DNA of 64,000 bases from PXAP01 sp046483315 (GCA_046483315.1 JAWODJ010000080.1:14165-78164), one strand, 5' to 3'; positions 41,637 through 50,540 are shown, counted from the stretch's first letter. Translations and numbers: made by a program. The notes: generated by a model from the letters alone, not told the origin.

Positions 41637-42449
41637 GTGGCAAAAATAAACGTCAAAGATACTGAAATCACTATTATATCAGTTGAGGAAAGAGATTACA
41701 TTTCGCTTACTGATATGGCTAATACAAAAGAAAGCGAAAGCCGTGCTGCCGATATTATTAAAAACTGGTTGAGAGGCCGTTACACACTTGAGTTTTTGGG
41801 TACCTGGGAGAAAATAAATAACCCTGGCTTTAAAGTGGTCGAATTTGACCACTTTAAATCACAAGCTGGTTTGCCAAGTTTTGTATTGAGTGTTTCGGAA
41901 TGGATAAGAAAAACCAATGCTGTTGGGATTATTGTAAAAAAAGGCAAGTATGGAGGAACTTTTGCCCATAAAGACATTGCATTTGAATTTGGTTCAGCTA
42001 TCAGTGTTCCTTTTAAGCTGTATTTGATTAATGAATTTCAACGCCTTAAAGATGAAGAACAAAAACAACTAGGATGGACGGCAAAGCGGGACCTTGCTAA
42101 ATTGAATTACCACATTCATACCGATGCAATTAAACAAAATCTCATACCACAGGAACTCTCAGCAGCGCAAACATCAATAATATACGCCAATGAAGCCGAT
42201 GTTCTTAATGTAGCTTTGTTTGGGATAACAGCTAAACAATGGAGAGATGCAAACCCCGATTTAAAAGGGAATATTCGTGATTATGCTACAATAAATGAGT
42301 TGATTTGCCTGTCAAATATGGAGAACCTGAATGCTCTGTTTATCAACGAAAAGATGTCCCAAAAAGAACGTTTGATAAAACTTAACCAAATCGCCATTAA
42401 GCAAATGGTTATTTTACAAGATGCTGAAAGACGAAAATTATTGAAATAA
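41637..42449 (+). CDS. KilA-N domain DNA-binding protein
   Basis: A 270-residue protein starting at GTG (MAKINVKDTEITI). The KilA-N domain is clear: DYISLTDMANTKESESRAAD, IIKNWLRGRYTLEFLGTWE, SVSEWIRKTNAVGIIVKKGK and GGTFAHKDIAFEFGSAISV. A helical C-terminal region follows (QRLKDEEQKQLGWTAKRDLA, WRDANPDLKGNIRDYATINE). Such stand-alone KilA-N proteins are common in phage-derived and accessory regions of Bacteroidota; their role is unknown. It is AT-rich relative to its flanks and bracketed by direct repeats, which suggests a small inserted unit. There is no integrase or transposase beside it. Confidence 0.88.
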   Translation: MAKINVKDTEITIISVEERDYISLTDMANTKESESRAADIIKNWLRGRYTLEFLGTWEKINNPGFKVVEFDHFKSQAGLPSFVLSVSEWIRKTNAVGIIVKKGKYGGTFAHKDIAFEFGSAISVPFKLYLINEFQRLKDEEQKQLGWTAKRDLAKLNYHIHTDAIKQNLIPQELSAAQTSIIYANEADVLNVALFGITAKQWRDANPDLKGNIRDYATINELICLSNMENLNALFINEKMSQKERLIKLNQIAIKQMVILQDAERRKLLK

Positions 42450-42670
42450 TTATCCGGATTCTGACCTGCGCAGGAATACACATTGATTAGCAGATCAAAT
42501 ATATGATCAATTTCAGATACTATTAATTCGCTGTTTTGTACTTTAGTGGCTTGTAAAGCAGTTGGTTTTCCGGCTGCCGTGGTACTGCCGCTTGCGCGAG
42601 GGGCAATTAAAACGGGAGTTTCGCATCGGAATGCCGGGCACAATTTTCAAATCTGCAATCTTAGTGGATA
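42443..42670. repeat. Right copy of the three-block repeat
   Basis: GAAATAATTATCCGGAT (42443-42459, overlapping the KilA-N stop), the exact 53-base block (42501-42553) and CAATCTTAGTGGATA (42656-42670), in the same order as the left copy. The spacers between blocks differ completely from those in the left copy. Confidence 0.75.
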
Positions 42671-45273
42671 AAAAACGTGATAAAATAAAAAGGACCGGGA
42701 AAACCGGGGGGGCTGATAGCGGGCATTCTCCGGCTTCTGTTGGTGACGGGAATCCTCAGGCTTTGCCAGATAGCGGGCATTCTCCGGCTTCACCGGAAAA
42801 AGGGAATTTCAGGGCTTTACCTGAAAATTGGAATTCTCAGTCCCCGGTTGGTAACCGGAATTCTTCGGCAAAGCCAGACAAAGGGAATTCTTTGGCTTCA
42901 ATCGACCGGCGGTGCTTCCTTAAGATGGGGGCGCTGCTGGGCGGTGGACTGGTGGCCGGGGCTCCTTTAGCCAGCTGTATAAGGGAATTGGAAAGGCATA
43001 CCCCGGTACTTGTTGATGAGATTGACGGGGTAAAGATCATTCGGGCGGGATGCCCGGCACACAACTGTGGCGGCAGGTGCGTTCTTACCCTCCACGTTAA
43101 GGATGAGAAGATACTAAGGATTGAGACCGACGACCGGCCCGGCGATACGCTGGCCGACCCGCAGCTCAGGGCCTGCATCCGCGGCCGCTCCTACAGGCGC
43201 CGTCAGTATCACCCCGACAGGCTCAAATACCCGATGAAGCGGACCGGCAAGAGGGGTGAGGGGAAATTTGAAAGGATAGGCTGGGATGAGGCTTACGATA
43301 TACTGGCTTCGCAAATAGAACGTGTAAGGGAAAAATACGGCAACCAGGCGATACTGGTGCCATACGGCACCGGCAGCTACAACCAGGTGGGGGGACGGCA
43401 GACTGCCGCAAGACTGATGAACCTGCTGGGTGGTTCGCTTGGTTACTACAACTCCTACAGCTGGGCATGCATAAGCAGGGCCACGCCTTATGTGTATGGG
43501 ACATCGGTGACCGGCAACCAGAGGCAGGACTGGGTGAACAGCAAATTTATCATCATGTGGGGCTGGAACCCTGCCGAGATGCGCGACGGCACCAACAGCG
43601 ACTTTTTCATTAAGAAAGCAAGGCAGAACGGGGCAAGGGTGGTGTGCATCGACCCGCAGATGACCATGAGCGCCGTATCACTGGCCGACGAGTGGATACC
43701 CATAAGGCCGGGCACCGACACGGCAATGATGAGCGCCATGGCTTATGTGATAATTTCTGAGAACCTGCACGACAAAGAGTTTATCGATCGCTGCTGCATT
43801 GGGTTCGATAAAAGCCAGATGCCCCCGGGCTGTGAAAACGAAGAGAGCTATTATGACTACATTTTCGGCACCCGCGACGGCGTGCCCAAAACACCGCAGT
43901 GGGCAGAAGCTGTAACGGGCGTACCGGCGGCCACAATTGCACGAACAGGCCGCGAATATGGCAGCTCTAAACCGGCCGTGCTGTACCAGGGCTACGGCAT
44001 GCAGCGCCGTGCTTACGGCGAGCAGCCTGTGCTTGCAGGTTGTGTCTTACCTGCTATTACAGGCAATGTTGGTATCCCCGGCGGATGGGCAGGAGGGATC
44101 GCTCTGCAGGCCGATGACGGCGGGCCGTTCTGGAATGTTTTTCCCACGGGCCGCAACCCGGTCACTGCAAGCATACCGGTGTTTCTGTGGACCGAGGCGA
44201 TATTGCGTGGTACGGAGATGGGTCCGGCCGAAGGATTGCGCGGAGTCGAAAGGCTGGAGAGCAACATAAAGCTGATCTGGTCGGTGGCATCGAATATCCT
44301 GATCAACCAGCACTCCGATGTGAACCGCACGGCAAAGATACTGGCCGATGAGAGTCTGGTGGAGTTCATCGCCCTGCAGGATCAGTTCATGACTCCTTCG
44401 GGTAAATTTGCCGACCTGGTGCTGCCGGTCTGTACCCAGTTTGAGAGTTGGGGACTGGAGGACGGGTGGAAGTATGGCGACGAGGTGATCATCATGCCGC
44501 AGATTGCCAAAACCCCGCATGAAACAAAGAGTGATTACAACATCTGCGCAGAGCTGGCCGAAAGGTTCGGGCTCAGGGAGGAATATACGGAAGGACGGAC
44601 GGAAAGGGGATGGATCGAATGGGCCGTTGACCGGTACCGCAATACGCGGTTCCCCGATATACCGTCGCTCGATGAGATGGAGGAGAAGAACACCGGGGTG
44701 TTCAGCGTGCCGGTGACCGATCCGAAGGTGGCGTTTACCGATTTCCGTAAAGATCCGCGAAAGCATCCTCTTAACACCCCTTCCGGAAAGATCGAGATAT
44801 TCTCTGAGCGGCTGTTCAGAATGGGCAATCCCGAAGAGATTCCGGCGGTGCCCAAGTATATCCAGGAGTGGGAGAGCCCTTTCGGAGAAGAGAGCCGTGA
44901 GTATCCGCTTCAGGCCATCGGGCATCACTACATGCAGAGGGTGCACTCGACGCATGATAACGTGGACTGGCTCAATGAGGCGTTCCCGCAGAGGGTGTTT
45001 ATCAATCCGCTGGATGCCGCAGAGAGGGGGATAGAGGATGGCGACAAGGTGATGGTATGGAACGGTCGCGGGCGCATGGTCATCCCATGCAGGCTGACTC
45101 CTAAAATTATGCCCGGGGTGGTTAACATCCCGCAGGGTGCCTGGTATACGCCTGATGAGAACGGCATTGACCGCCGCGGATGTGTGAACGTGCTGACCTC
45201 GCACCGGTGGACGCCGCTGGCATTCGGCAACGCGCAGCACACCATAATGGTGGAGATAAAAAAAGAGGGGTGA
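42631..45273 (+). CDS. dmsA: DmsA-like molybdopterin oxidoreductase catalytic subunit
   Basis: A DMSO-reductase-family enzyme, 880 residues from the ATG at 42631; a GTG at 42664 is a good alternative. It has an unusual N-terminal extension of nonapeptide repeats (bases 42715-42903), then the twin-arginine signal DRRCFLKMGALLGGGLVAG. The Fe-S cluster site is CPAHNCGGRC with a fourth Cys in LRACIRG. Mo-cofactor contacts include SYSWACISRATPYVYG (probable Ser ligand), WGWNPAEM, IDPQMT and the C-terminal HSTHDNVDW. It would reduce S- or N-oxides in the periplasm, passing electrons from menaquinol via the B and C subunits. Which oxide is unknown. GC is clearly higher than average for the window. 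Confidence 0.88.
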   Translation: MPGTIFKSAILVDKKRDKIKRTGKTGGADSGHSPASVGDGNPQALPDSGHSPASPEKGNFRALPENWNSQSPVGNRNSSAKPDKGNSLASIDRRCFLKMGALLGGGLVAGAPLASCIRELERHTPVLVDEIDGVKIIRAGCPAHNCGGRCVLTLHVKDEKILRIETDDRPGDTLADPQLRACIRGRSYRRRQYHPDRLKYPMKRTGKRGEGKFERIGWDEAYDILASQIERVREKYGNQAILVPYGTGSYNQVGGRQTAARLMNLLGGSLGYYNSYSWACISRATPYVYGTSVTGNQRQDWVNSKFIIMWGWNPAEMRDGTNSDFFIKKARQNGARVVCIDPQMTMSAVSLADEWIPIRPGTDTAMMSAMAYVIISENLHDKEFIDRCCIGFDKSQMPPGCENEESYYDYIFGTRDGVPKTPQWAEAVTGVPAATIARTGREYGSSKPAVLYQGYGMQRRAYGEQPVLAGCVLPAITGNVGIPGGWAGGIALQADDGGPFWNVFPTGRNPVTASIPVFLWTEAILRGTEMGPAEGLRGVERLESNIKLIWSVASNILINQHSDVNRTAKILADESLVEFIALQDQFMTPSGKFADLVLPVCTQFESWGLEDGWKYGDEVIIMPQIAKTPHETKSDYNICAELAERFGLREEYTEGRTERGWIEWAVDRYRNTRFPDIPSLDEMEEKNTGVFSVPVTDPKVAFTDFRKDPRKHPLNTPSGKIEIFSERLFRMGNPEEIPAVPKYIQEWESPFGEESREYPLQAIGHHYMQRVHSTHDNVDWLNEAFPQRVFINPLDAAERGIEDGDKVMVWNGRGRMVIPCRLTPKIMPGVVNIPQGAWYTPDENGIDRRGCVNVLTSHRWTPLAFGNAQHTIMVEIKKEG
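42715..42903 (+). repeat. Seven 27-base tandem repeats inside dmsA
   Basis: Seven in-frame 27-base units encode DSGHSPASV, GDGNPQALP, DSGHSPASP, EKGNFRALP, ENWNSQSPV, GNRNSSAKP and DKGNSLASI. Units 1 and 3 are nearly identical, and pairs of units give a 54-base higher period. The run ends directly at the Tat motif. Confidence 0.85.
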
Positions 45274-45310
45274 TGATGTTGAAAATCTGTTTTGGAGTTA
45301 ATTAAAAGTC

Positions 45311-45316
45311 AAGGAG
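45311..45316 (+). promoter_or_regulatory. Shine-Dalgarno sequence before dmsB
   Basis: AAGGAG six bases ahead of the ATG. Such sites are rare in Bacteroidota. dmsC also has GGAGG upstream of its start within dmsB. Confidence 0.5.
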
Positions 45317-45322
45317 TAATCT

Positions 45323-45952
45323 ATGAATAAGCAGCTTGCATTTTATTTTGACTCTTCGGCCTGTTCAGGTTGCAAGACCTGCCAGGTGGCTTGCAGGGAC
45401 AAGCATGATCTGGGAAAGGGAATGCTGTGGAGAAGGGTTTACGAGGTGGCCGGCGGGGACTGGCGGAGGGAGGGCCAGGCGTGGGTGCCCGATATTTATT
45501 CGTACTACATATCGATGGCATGTAACCACTGTCTTGATCCAATATGCATGAACTCATGCCCGAACAATGCTATTTACCGGAATGACGACGGACTGGTACT
45601 GATTGATGAGAAGAGGTGCATGGGGTGCCGCTATTGTGAGTGGACCTGCCCCTATGGTGCTTTGCACTACGATGATGAGAAGGGCGTGATGACAAAATGC
45701 ACCATGTGTGCCGACTATATAGAACAGGGCAAGCCACCGGCATGTGTCTCTGCATGCCCTATGAGGGTATTGGAGGTCGGAGAGCTTTACGAGTACAGGG
45801 GCAGGCTGCTGGAACCGCCTTCAATGTACCCTCTTCCCGACCCCGGAATTACAAATCCTGCACTGGTAGTTAAACCTCATAAGGATTCGCTCAGGGCAGA
45901 AAGGGAGAAATTAAGGATCAACAACAGGGAGGAGGTGAAGGATGACGGGTAG
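45323..45952 (+). CDS. dmsB: DmsB-like electron-transfer subunit with four 4Fe-4S clusters
   Basis: A 209-residue ferredoxin-type subunit. Cysteine groups are CSGCKTCQVAC, CNHCLDPICMNSCP, CMGCRYCEWTCP and CTMCADYIEQGKPPACVSACP, enough for four clusters, as in DmsB. It relays electrons from the membrane anchor to the molybdenum subunit and travels with it through the Tat system. It starts 49 bases after dmsA and overlaps dmsC by 11 bases, so the three form one operon. Confidence 0.92.
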   Translation: MNKQLAFYFDSSACSGCKTCQVACRDKHDLGKGMLWRRVYEVAGGDWRREGQAWVPDIYSYYISMACNHCLDPICMNSCPNNAIYRNDDGLVLIDEKRCMGCRYCEWTCPYGALHYDDEKGVMTKCTMCADYIEQGKPPACVSACPMRVLEVGELYEYRGRLLEPPSMYPLPDPGITNPALVVKPHKDSLRAEREKLRINNREEVKDDG

Positions 45953-46805
45953 TACATGGTCACTTGTTTTTTTCACCCTTTTTGCGCAGGCCGCATTCGG
46001 ACTCATTGTAGCTCTCGCAGTTTTTGCTGCCGGAAAACAACCGGTTGTCAGGATTGTTTATGTTAACGTGCGGACACTTGTTACGGGTATTGCCCTTGTG
46101 TTAATGGCAGCTGCACTGGTTTTCTCATTTTTTCACCTGGGGTCTCCCGAAAAGGCACTGTATGCTGCTTCCAATCTGAGATCCTCCTGGCTAAGCAGGG
46201 AGATACTTGTGGTATCTGTTTTCAGCGTGGTTCTCCTGGTCTGGTACATTATGCAGAAAGCAGATGCTGCCGGTAAGCTTGCCAACAGGTATATGCGGAA
46301 TATCTCTGTTCTTGCAGGAGCACTGATGGTTTTTACAATGGCAAGGCTTTATATGGTGCCTACCATACCGGCATGGGATTCTGCCGGGACATTGGTTCTG
46401 TTTTACAGCAGCGGGATATTGCTGGGAACTCCGTTTCTGCTTGCGCTTATAATACCTTCATATATAACTGGACCGGAAAGACCCGGTTATTACTTTTTTA
46501 TACCGGTAATGGCAATACTGATTATTTCAGCTTTTCTGGTTCGGATACTGTTTATGTTTTTTCATGATCCGGCAATTGAGAACCCGGCATTACCTCCGGC
46601 TGATATTCCATTGCTGCTTTATGTATTTCATTATATTTTTCTTACGGCAGGAATTACACTTATCACTTTACGTATTTTTTTCCTTTCGGGGACAAGTGCC
46701 CGGGCATGGAAACTCTTTTTACTGCTTTCACTTGTATTTATCTTTACCGGGGAGATAATTGGCAGGTATATCTTTTATGCCGGCTATTTCAGGGTTGGGG
46801 TGTGA
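45942..46805 (+). CDS. dmsC: DmsC-like membrane anchor subunit
   Basis: A 287-residue protein with eight hydrophobic helices. Family features are WSLVFFTLFAQAAFGLIVAL, the SFFHLGSPEKALYAASNLRS loop, SWLSREILVVSVFSVVLLVW and the C-terminal GRYIFYAGYFRVGV. It anchors DmsAB to the inner membrane and oxidises menaquinol. No DmsD/TorD-type chaperone gene is adjacent, which such operons often carry. Confidence 0.9.
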   Translation: MTGSTWSLVFFTLFAQAAFGLIVALAVFAAGKQPVVRIVYVNVRTLVTGIALVLMAAALVFSFFHLGSPEKALYAASNLRSSWLSREILVVSVFSVVLLVWYIMQKADAAGKLANRYMRNISVLAGALMVFTMARLYMVPTIPAWDSAGTLVLFYSSGILLGTPFLLALIIPSYITGPERPGYYFFIPVMAILIISAFLVRILFMFFHDPAIENPALPPADIPLLLYVFHYIFLTAGITLITLRIFFLSGTSARAWKLFLLLSLVFIFTGEIIGRYIFYAGYFRVGV

Positions 46806-46809
46806 TCAC

Positions 46810-47460
46810 TTAACTGTCCGGCAGCAGAGAGGGGAACCACTCTTTCCCTGCTGATATCCACACCCGCAGAAGTATCCAGCCGACAGATATTCCCAGCAAT
46901 GCCCCGAAGAGACAATCTCCCGGATAATGCACGCCCAGATATATACGGCTGTATGTGAATATAACCGCCCATGTATATATTACCCATGTATACCATCTTA
47001 TCCCGATTATCCCGGAGGTAAAATATGCTACGGCAAAAGAATTGGCTGCGTGTGAAGAGACAAAGCCGTATAATGCTCCCCTTCTTCCCGGAATATGAAT
47101 AATATCTGAAAGCGCAGGTTCATGAGAGGGCCGGAGTCGCTGGAAAACATTCTTGAACAGGTGAACAGATGCCTGGTCGCTGAGTGTTAACAGAAAGACG
47201 ATAAAGAAAATTGAAAGTAACAGCCATGGCCATTTATTGCGGTTAAGGTTTATGTTGAGATTTAATAATCCTCCCTCCGGTGATTTTTGAATTTTTACAG
47301 CCATATATCGCCATACCAGCAGTGCGAGAATAATTACATAAAGAAATATCCATGAATATTGCTTTGTAATCCATAAAAAAATGGTATCGAATAAACTATT
47401 ATGCAGACTGTTTAGAAATATAAAAAGACTTGTATCGAGTTGTTTCAGAAATTCAATCAT
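46810..47460 (-). CDS. PAP2-family membrane phosphatase
   Basis: A 216-residue protein with about six transmembrane helices. The three catalytic motifs are KNVFQRLRPSHEP, GFVSSHAANSFAVA and SRIYLGVHYPGDCLFGALLG. The second reads SSHAAN rather than PSGH but keeps the catalytic histidine. It could be an undecaprenyl-pyrophosphate or lipid A phosphatase. The start is 4 bases after the obgE stop on the same strand, so they are probably cotranscribed. Confidence 0.88.
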   Translation of the reverse strand: MIEFLKQLDTSLFIFLNSLHNSLFDTIFLWITKQYSWIFLYVIILALLVWRYMAVKIQKSPEGGLLNLNINLNRNKWPWLLLSIFFIVFLLTLSDQASVHLFKNVFQRLRPSHEPALSDIIHIPGRRGALYGFVSSHAANSFAVAYFTSGIIGIRWYTWVIYTWAVIFTYSRIYLGVHYPGDCLFGALLGISVGWILLRVWISAGKEWFPSLLPDS

Positions 47461-47464
47461 ATTA

Positions 47465-48466
47465 TTAACTGTTGAGTATTTCCCAGAGATTATCCTTTAA
47501 GGTGGTTATTCCGGTTCCTGTAACCGCAGAGATGAACAGCCTTTGCACACCAGGCAGTTCCTTTTCAGTTTCAGTGTTCAGCTCTGCCCTGAGCTCTTCA
47601 TCCAGCAGATCTGATTTTGTTATTGCAAGAAGTCTTTGCTTGTCAAGAAGTTCAGGGTTGTATTTTTTTAGCTCTCCAAGCAGTACGCCGTATTCCTCTT
47701 TAATGCTGTTGCTGTCAGCCGGTATCATAAAAAGGAGCATTGCATTCCTTTCTATATGCCGCAGAAATCTCAGTCCGAGACCCCGTCCCTCATGTGCTCC
47801 TTCTATGATCCCCGGTATGTCTGCCATGGCAAAGGAGAGATTGTCGCGGTAGCTAACTATTCCGAGGTTCGGGACAAGGGTGGTAAAAGGATAATTGGCT
47901 ATTTTGGGTTTGGCTGCAGAAACAACGGAAAGAAGCGTTGATTTTCCTGCATTGGGAAACCCCACCAGTCCCACATCTGCCAGTATCTTTAATTCCAGTA
48001 TGAACCAGCCTTCGATGCCCTCTTCACCGGGCTGGGCAAATCGGGGTGTCTGCATGGTGGCCGATTTGAAATTGGCATTGCCCATACCCCCGCGGCCTCC
48101 CGGTGCCAATATCTTCTCCTGTCCATGTTCCGTGATCTCAAAAAGTATTTCTCCGGTCTCCCCGTTTTTTGCAACAGTGCCAAGGGGAACTTCAACAATA
48201 TTATCTTTCCCTCCGGCACCTGTTTTTTCTTTTGATGACCCTCCCTCTCCATTTTCGGCAAAGACATGCCGCCTGTATTTAAGATGTATGAGGGTCCAGA
48301 GTTGTGAATTACCTCTAAGAATAACATTTCCGCCCCTTCCGCCGTCACCTCCGTCAGGCCCTCCCTTGGTTGTAAATTTATCGCGGTGGAAATGAACCGA
48401 TCCGGCCCCTCCCTTGCCCGAACGGCAAAAGATTTTTACATAATCGACAAAATTGGTATCGGCCAT
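47465..48466 (-). CDS. obgE: Obg-family GTPase
   Basis: A 333-residue GTPase involved in late 50S ribosome assembly and stress control. The glycine-rich Obg fold occupies residues 1-160 (SGKGGAGSVHFHRDKFTTKG, GGDGGRGGNVILRG). The G1 loop is GFPNAGKSTLLS, G3 is ADIPGIIEGAHEGRGLG, and the G4 site reads TKSD instead of NKxD, a variant I associate with Bacteroidota Obg. It lacks the variable C-terminal extension of some species. It lies in the leftward run hpt, adk, obgE, PAP2. Confidence 0.94.
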   Translation of the reverse strand: MADTNFVDYVKIFCRSGKGGAGSVHFHRDKFTTKGGPDGGDGGRGGNVILRGNSQLWTLIHLKYRRHVFAENGEGGSSKEKTGAGGKDNIVEVPLGTVAKNGETGEILFEITEHGQEKILAPGGRGGMGNANFKSATMQTPRFAQPGEEGIEGWFILELKILADVGLVGFPNAGKSTLLSVVSAAKPKIANYPFTTLVPNLGIVSYRDNLSFAMADIPGIIEGAHEGRGLGLRFLRHIERNAMLLFMIPADSNSIKEEYGVLLGELKKYNPELLDKQRLLAITKSDLLDEELRAELNTETEKELPGVQRLFISAVTGTGITTLKDNLWEILNS

Positions 48467-48519
48467 TCCAGGAATTGTTTTAAAAAACAGACAAACTATA
48501 AGGCGGTAGTATTTTTAAA

Positions 48520-49104
48520 CTATAACTCAGATTCTGCATATTCATCAATAACCGAAGATATACGCTCAAATATCTCTTCAACGCTTCCTGTTCCGGGCAC
48601 GGGCCTGAACCTGCCGGTTTTCCCATAGTAATCGCAAACCTGGCAGGTTACATCATTGTAAACTTTGATCCGGTTCCTGATCGTCTCTATATTGTCGTCA
48701 CTGCGCCCTTCTTCTTCACATCTTTTAAGTAACCTTTTAATAAGTTCATCTTCTTCAACTTCAAGTGTTATCATAACTGATATTGATGTACCTTTTTCTT
48801 TTAGCAGCCGGTCAAGTGCAACAGCCTGCTCAACGGTGCGCGGGAATCCGTCGAAAATAAACCCTCTGTGATTGCCGGCACTGTCAATCTTGTTTTTCAC
48901 CATTTTAATCACTATCTCATCTGGTACCAGCTCTCCTTTATCTGTAAGTTTTTTGGCTTCCAGGCCAAGCGGTGTTTTAGCGGCTATTTCCCCTCTGAGA
49001 ATGTCGCCGGTGGATAAGTGGGTTAACTTATACTTTTCTATTATCAACTGTGACTGTGTCCCTTTACCTGCACCGGGAGGCCCGAATATTACAATATTTA
49101 GCAT
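48520..49104 (-). CDS. adk: Adenylate kinase (short-LID type)
   Basis: A 194-residue enzyme converting AMP and ATP to two ADP. The P-loop is FGPPGAGKGTQS, followed by LSTGDILRGEIAAKTPLG and FDGFPRTVEQAVALD. The LID region is reduced to a short loop (KRCEEEGRSDDNIETIRNRI), as in other short Bacteroidota and eukaryotic cytosolic forms. It is transcribed with obgE downstream. Confidence 0.95.
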   Translation of the reverse strand: MLNIVIFGPPGAGKGTQSQLIIEKYKLTHLSTGDILRGEIAAKTPLGLEAKKLTDKGELVPDEIVIKMVKNKIDSAGNHRGFIFDGFPRTVEQAVALDRLLKEKGTSISVMITLEVEEDELIKRLLKRCEEEGRSDDNIETIRNRIKVYNDVTCQVCDYYGKTGRFRPVPGTGSVEEIFERISSVIDEYAESEL

Positions 49105-49216
49105 GCTATTAATTTTTAGAAAGTTAGAAATATAAATCTGGTAAATAATTAGTTGTCATGTTGTTAAAAATTATGAGACGGAGTATTTAATGTGGTTATA
49201 ATTTTATAAAAAAATT

Positions 49217-49753
49217 TTAAGTTATGATTTTATATATACCTTCAAAATTTCTTCCCAGATTATTATAGTCGAGGCCGTAACCTATAATAAATTCGTTCGG
49301 TATTTCGAGTCCGACATAATCCAGACGGATATTGCCGGTGAATGCTTCAGGCTTTAATAAAAGTGTGGCAATAATTATCTTTTTTGGTTTTTGCAGTTTC
49401 AGTTGCCTGACAACACTTTTAAGAGTTATTCCTGTATCAACTATATCCTCAACTATTACTACCGACCTCCCTTTGATATCTTCATTAAGGCCTATAAGCT
49501 CTGTGATGCTGCCTGTGGAGGTATCGTCCCTGTATGAGGAGAGTTTAAGAAAAGAGACATGGCAATTCATCCTTATCTTTTTCAGAAGGTCGGAAGTGAA
49601 CATAAAAGAACCGTTGAGGATGCTCAGGAAAAGCGGAATCTCCCCGGCAAGGTCATTATTTATATTGTCAGCAATTTTTGAAACAGCCTCCTGAATTTTT
49701 TGAGGAGTTATCAAAAGGCTGAATTCCTTGTCATGCAGTTTTATTCTGTCCAT
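49217..49753 (-). CDS. hpt: Hypoxanthine phosphoribosyltransferase
   Basis: A 178-residue purine-salvage enzyme joining hypoxanthine or guanine with PRPP. The PRPP-binding motif is SVVIVEDIVDTGITLKSV, and LSILNGSFMFTSDLLKKI and LDYVGLEIPNEFIIGYGLDY are typical of the Hpt group. It heads the leftward group that continues with adk 112 bases downstream. Confidence 0.93.
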   Translation of the reverse strand: MDRIKLHDKEFSLLITPQKIQEAVSKIADNINNDLAGEIPLFLSILNGSFMFTSDLLKKIRMNCHVSFLKLSSYRDDTSTGSITELIGLNEDIKGRSVVIVEDIVDTGITLKSVVRQLKLQKPKKIIIATLLLKPEAFTGNIRLDYVGLEIPNEFIIGYGLDYNNLGRNFEGIYKIIT

Positions 49754-49972
49754 TAATCGGCAACTTTTGAAACACCAGTTTAACAGGGTAATTATATATT
49801 GCTGTATCAGTCATATTCAGATGAAAAATCAATATCCGGTCATTTCTATAGCGGTGAAAATACCGGCTTCCTGTTCTGCTGTTTTACAATTTTTAAGTAT
49901 CTTGCGAAATTAAAAAAATAAGGGATTAAGTTGGGATAAATAGCAATAATAAATTTTCAGTACCTGGAAAAA

Positions 49973-49990
49973 TGTACCTTATCAGGTACA
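49973..49990. promoter_or_regulatory. Small inverted repeat upstream of purE
   Basis: TGTACCT (49973-49979) and AGGTACA (49984-49990) form a 7-base arm with a 4-base gap. TACCTG at 49960-49965 could pair with the same right arm. It might be an operator for purine control; function not shown. Confidence 0.3.
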
Positions 49991-50027
49991 AAGCATACAG
50001 GTGAACCAAACAATAAAATCATTAATT

Positions 50028-50540
50028 ATGCAGGCAAAAGTAAGTATCATTATGGGCAGTACCTCTGACATGCCAATCATGGAAGAATCTGCAAAAATAC
50101 TGAATGACTTTAAGATTCCATTTGAGATCAACGCGCTTTCGGCTCACCGGACACCGGAAAAGGTGGCGGAATTTGCAGCCGGTGCTTATGACAGAGGCAT
50201 CAGGGTTTTTATTGCCGGTGCAGGTGGTGCAGCACATTTGCCGGGGGTAATAGCAGCACTCACACCCCTGCCGGTTATTGGCGTACCCATAAATTCATCC
50301 AATTCCCTGGATGGCTGGGATTCAATACTGTCAATCCTGCAAATGCCTGCAGGGATCCCGGTTGCCACTGTTGCAATTGACGGGGCGAGGAATGCCGGAA
50401 TACTGGCAGCCCAGATTCTTGGCACAGGTGATCCAGATGTTTATAATGCTGTAAGGGAGTTTAAGATCAAACTCAAGGATAAGATATTAAAAGCAAATAA
50501 GGATTTATCTGAAATTAAATTTGAGTATAAGACAAATTAA
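50028..50540 (+). CDS. purE: N5-carboxyaminoimidazole ribonucleotide mutase
   Basis: A 170-residue class I PurE of purine synthesis, starting at the ATG at 50028 (MQAKVSIIMGSTSDMP); a GTG 27 bases upstream is in frame but unlikely. Motifs are GSTSDMPIMEESAKIL, SAHRTPEKV (catalytic His region), AGAGGAAHLPGVIAALT and PVIGVPINSSNSLDGWDSIL. The length is normal. The partner purK is not in the window. Confidence 0.95.
   Translation: MQAKVSIIMGSTSDMPIMEESAKILNDFKIPFEINALSAHRTPEKVAEFAAGAYDRGIRVFIAGAGGAAHLPGVIAALTPLPVIGVPINSSNSLDGWDSILSILQMPAGIPVATVAIDGARNAGILAAQILGTGDPDVYNAVREFKIKLKDKILKANKDLSEIKFEYKTN

Noticed and set aside
39731..42449. HigBA plus KilA-N as one prophage or phage-defence island
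   Set aside because: There is no integrase, structural phage gene or shared operon. The two modules are separated by GC-rich pseudogene sequence, so they look like independent acquisitions.
42281..42643. Minus-strand frame over the KilA-N 3' end and right repeat as a gene
   Set aside because: Half of it is the antisense of KilA-N. Only the repeat-borne peptide looks protein-like, so it is reported as a possible relic.
42715..42903. Regular 27-base repeats considered as a CRISPR array
   Set aside because: The units are contiguous with no unique spacers, are in frame and code for a regular nonapeptide.
44047..45240. Long minus-strand frame opposite dmsA
   Set aside because: It is the GC-rich shadow of a well-supported coding frame and has no signal, motif or start context.
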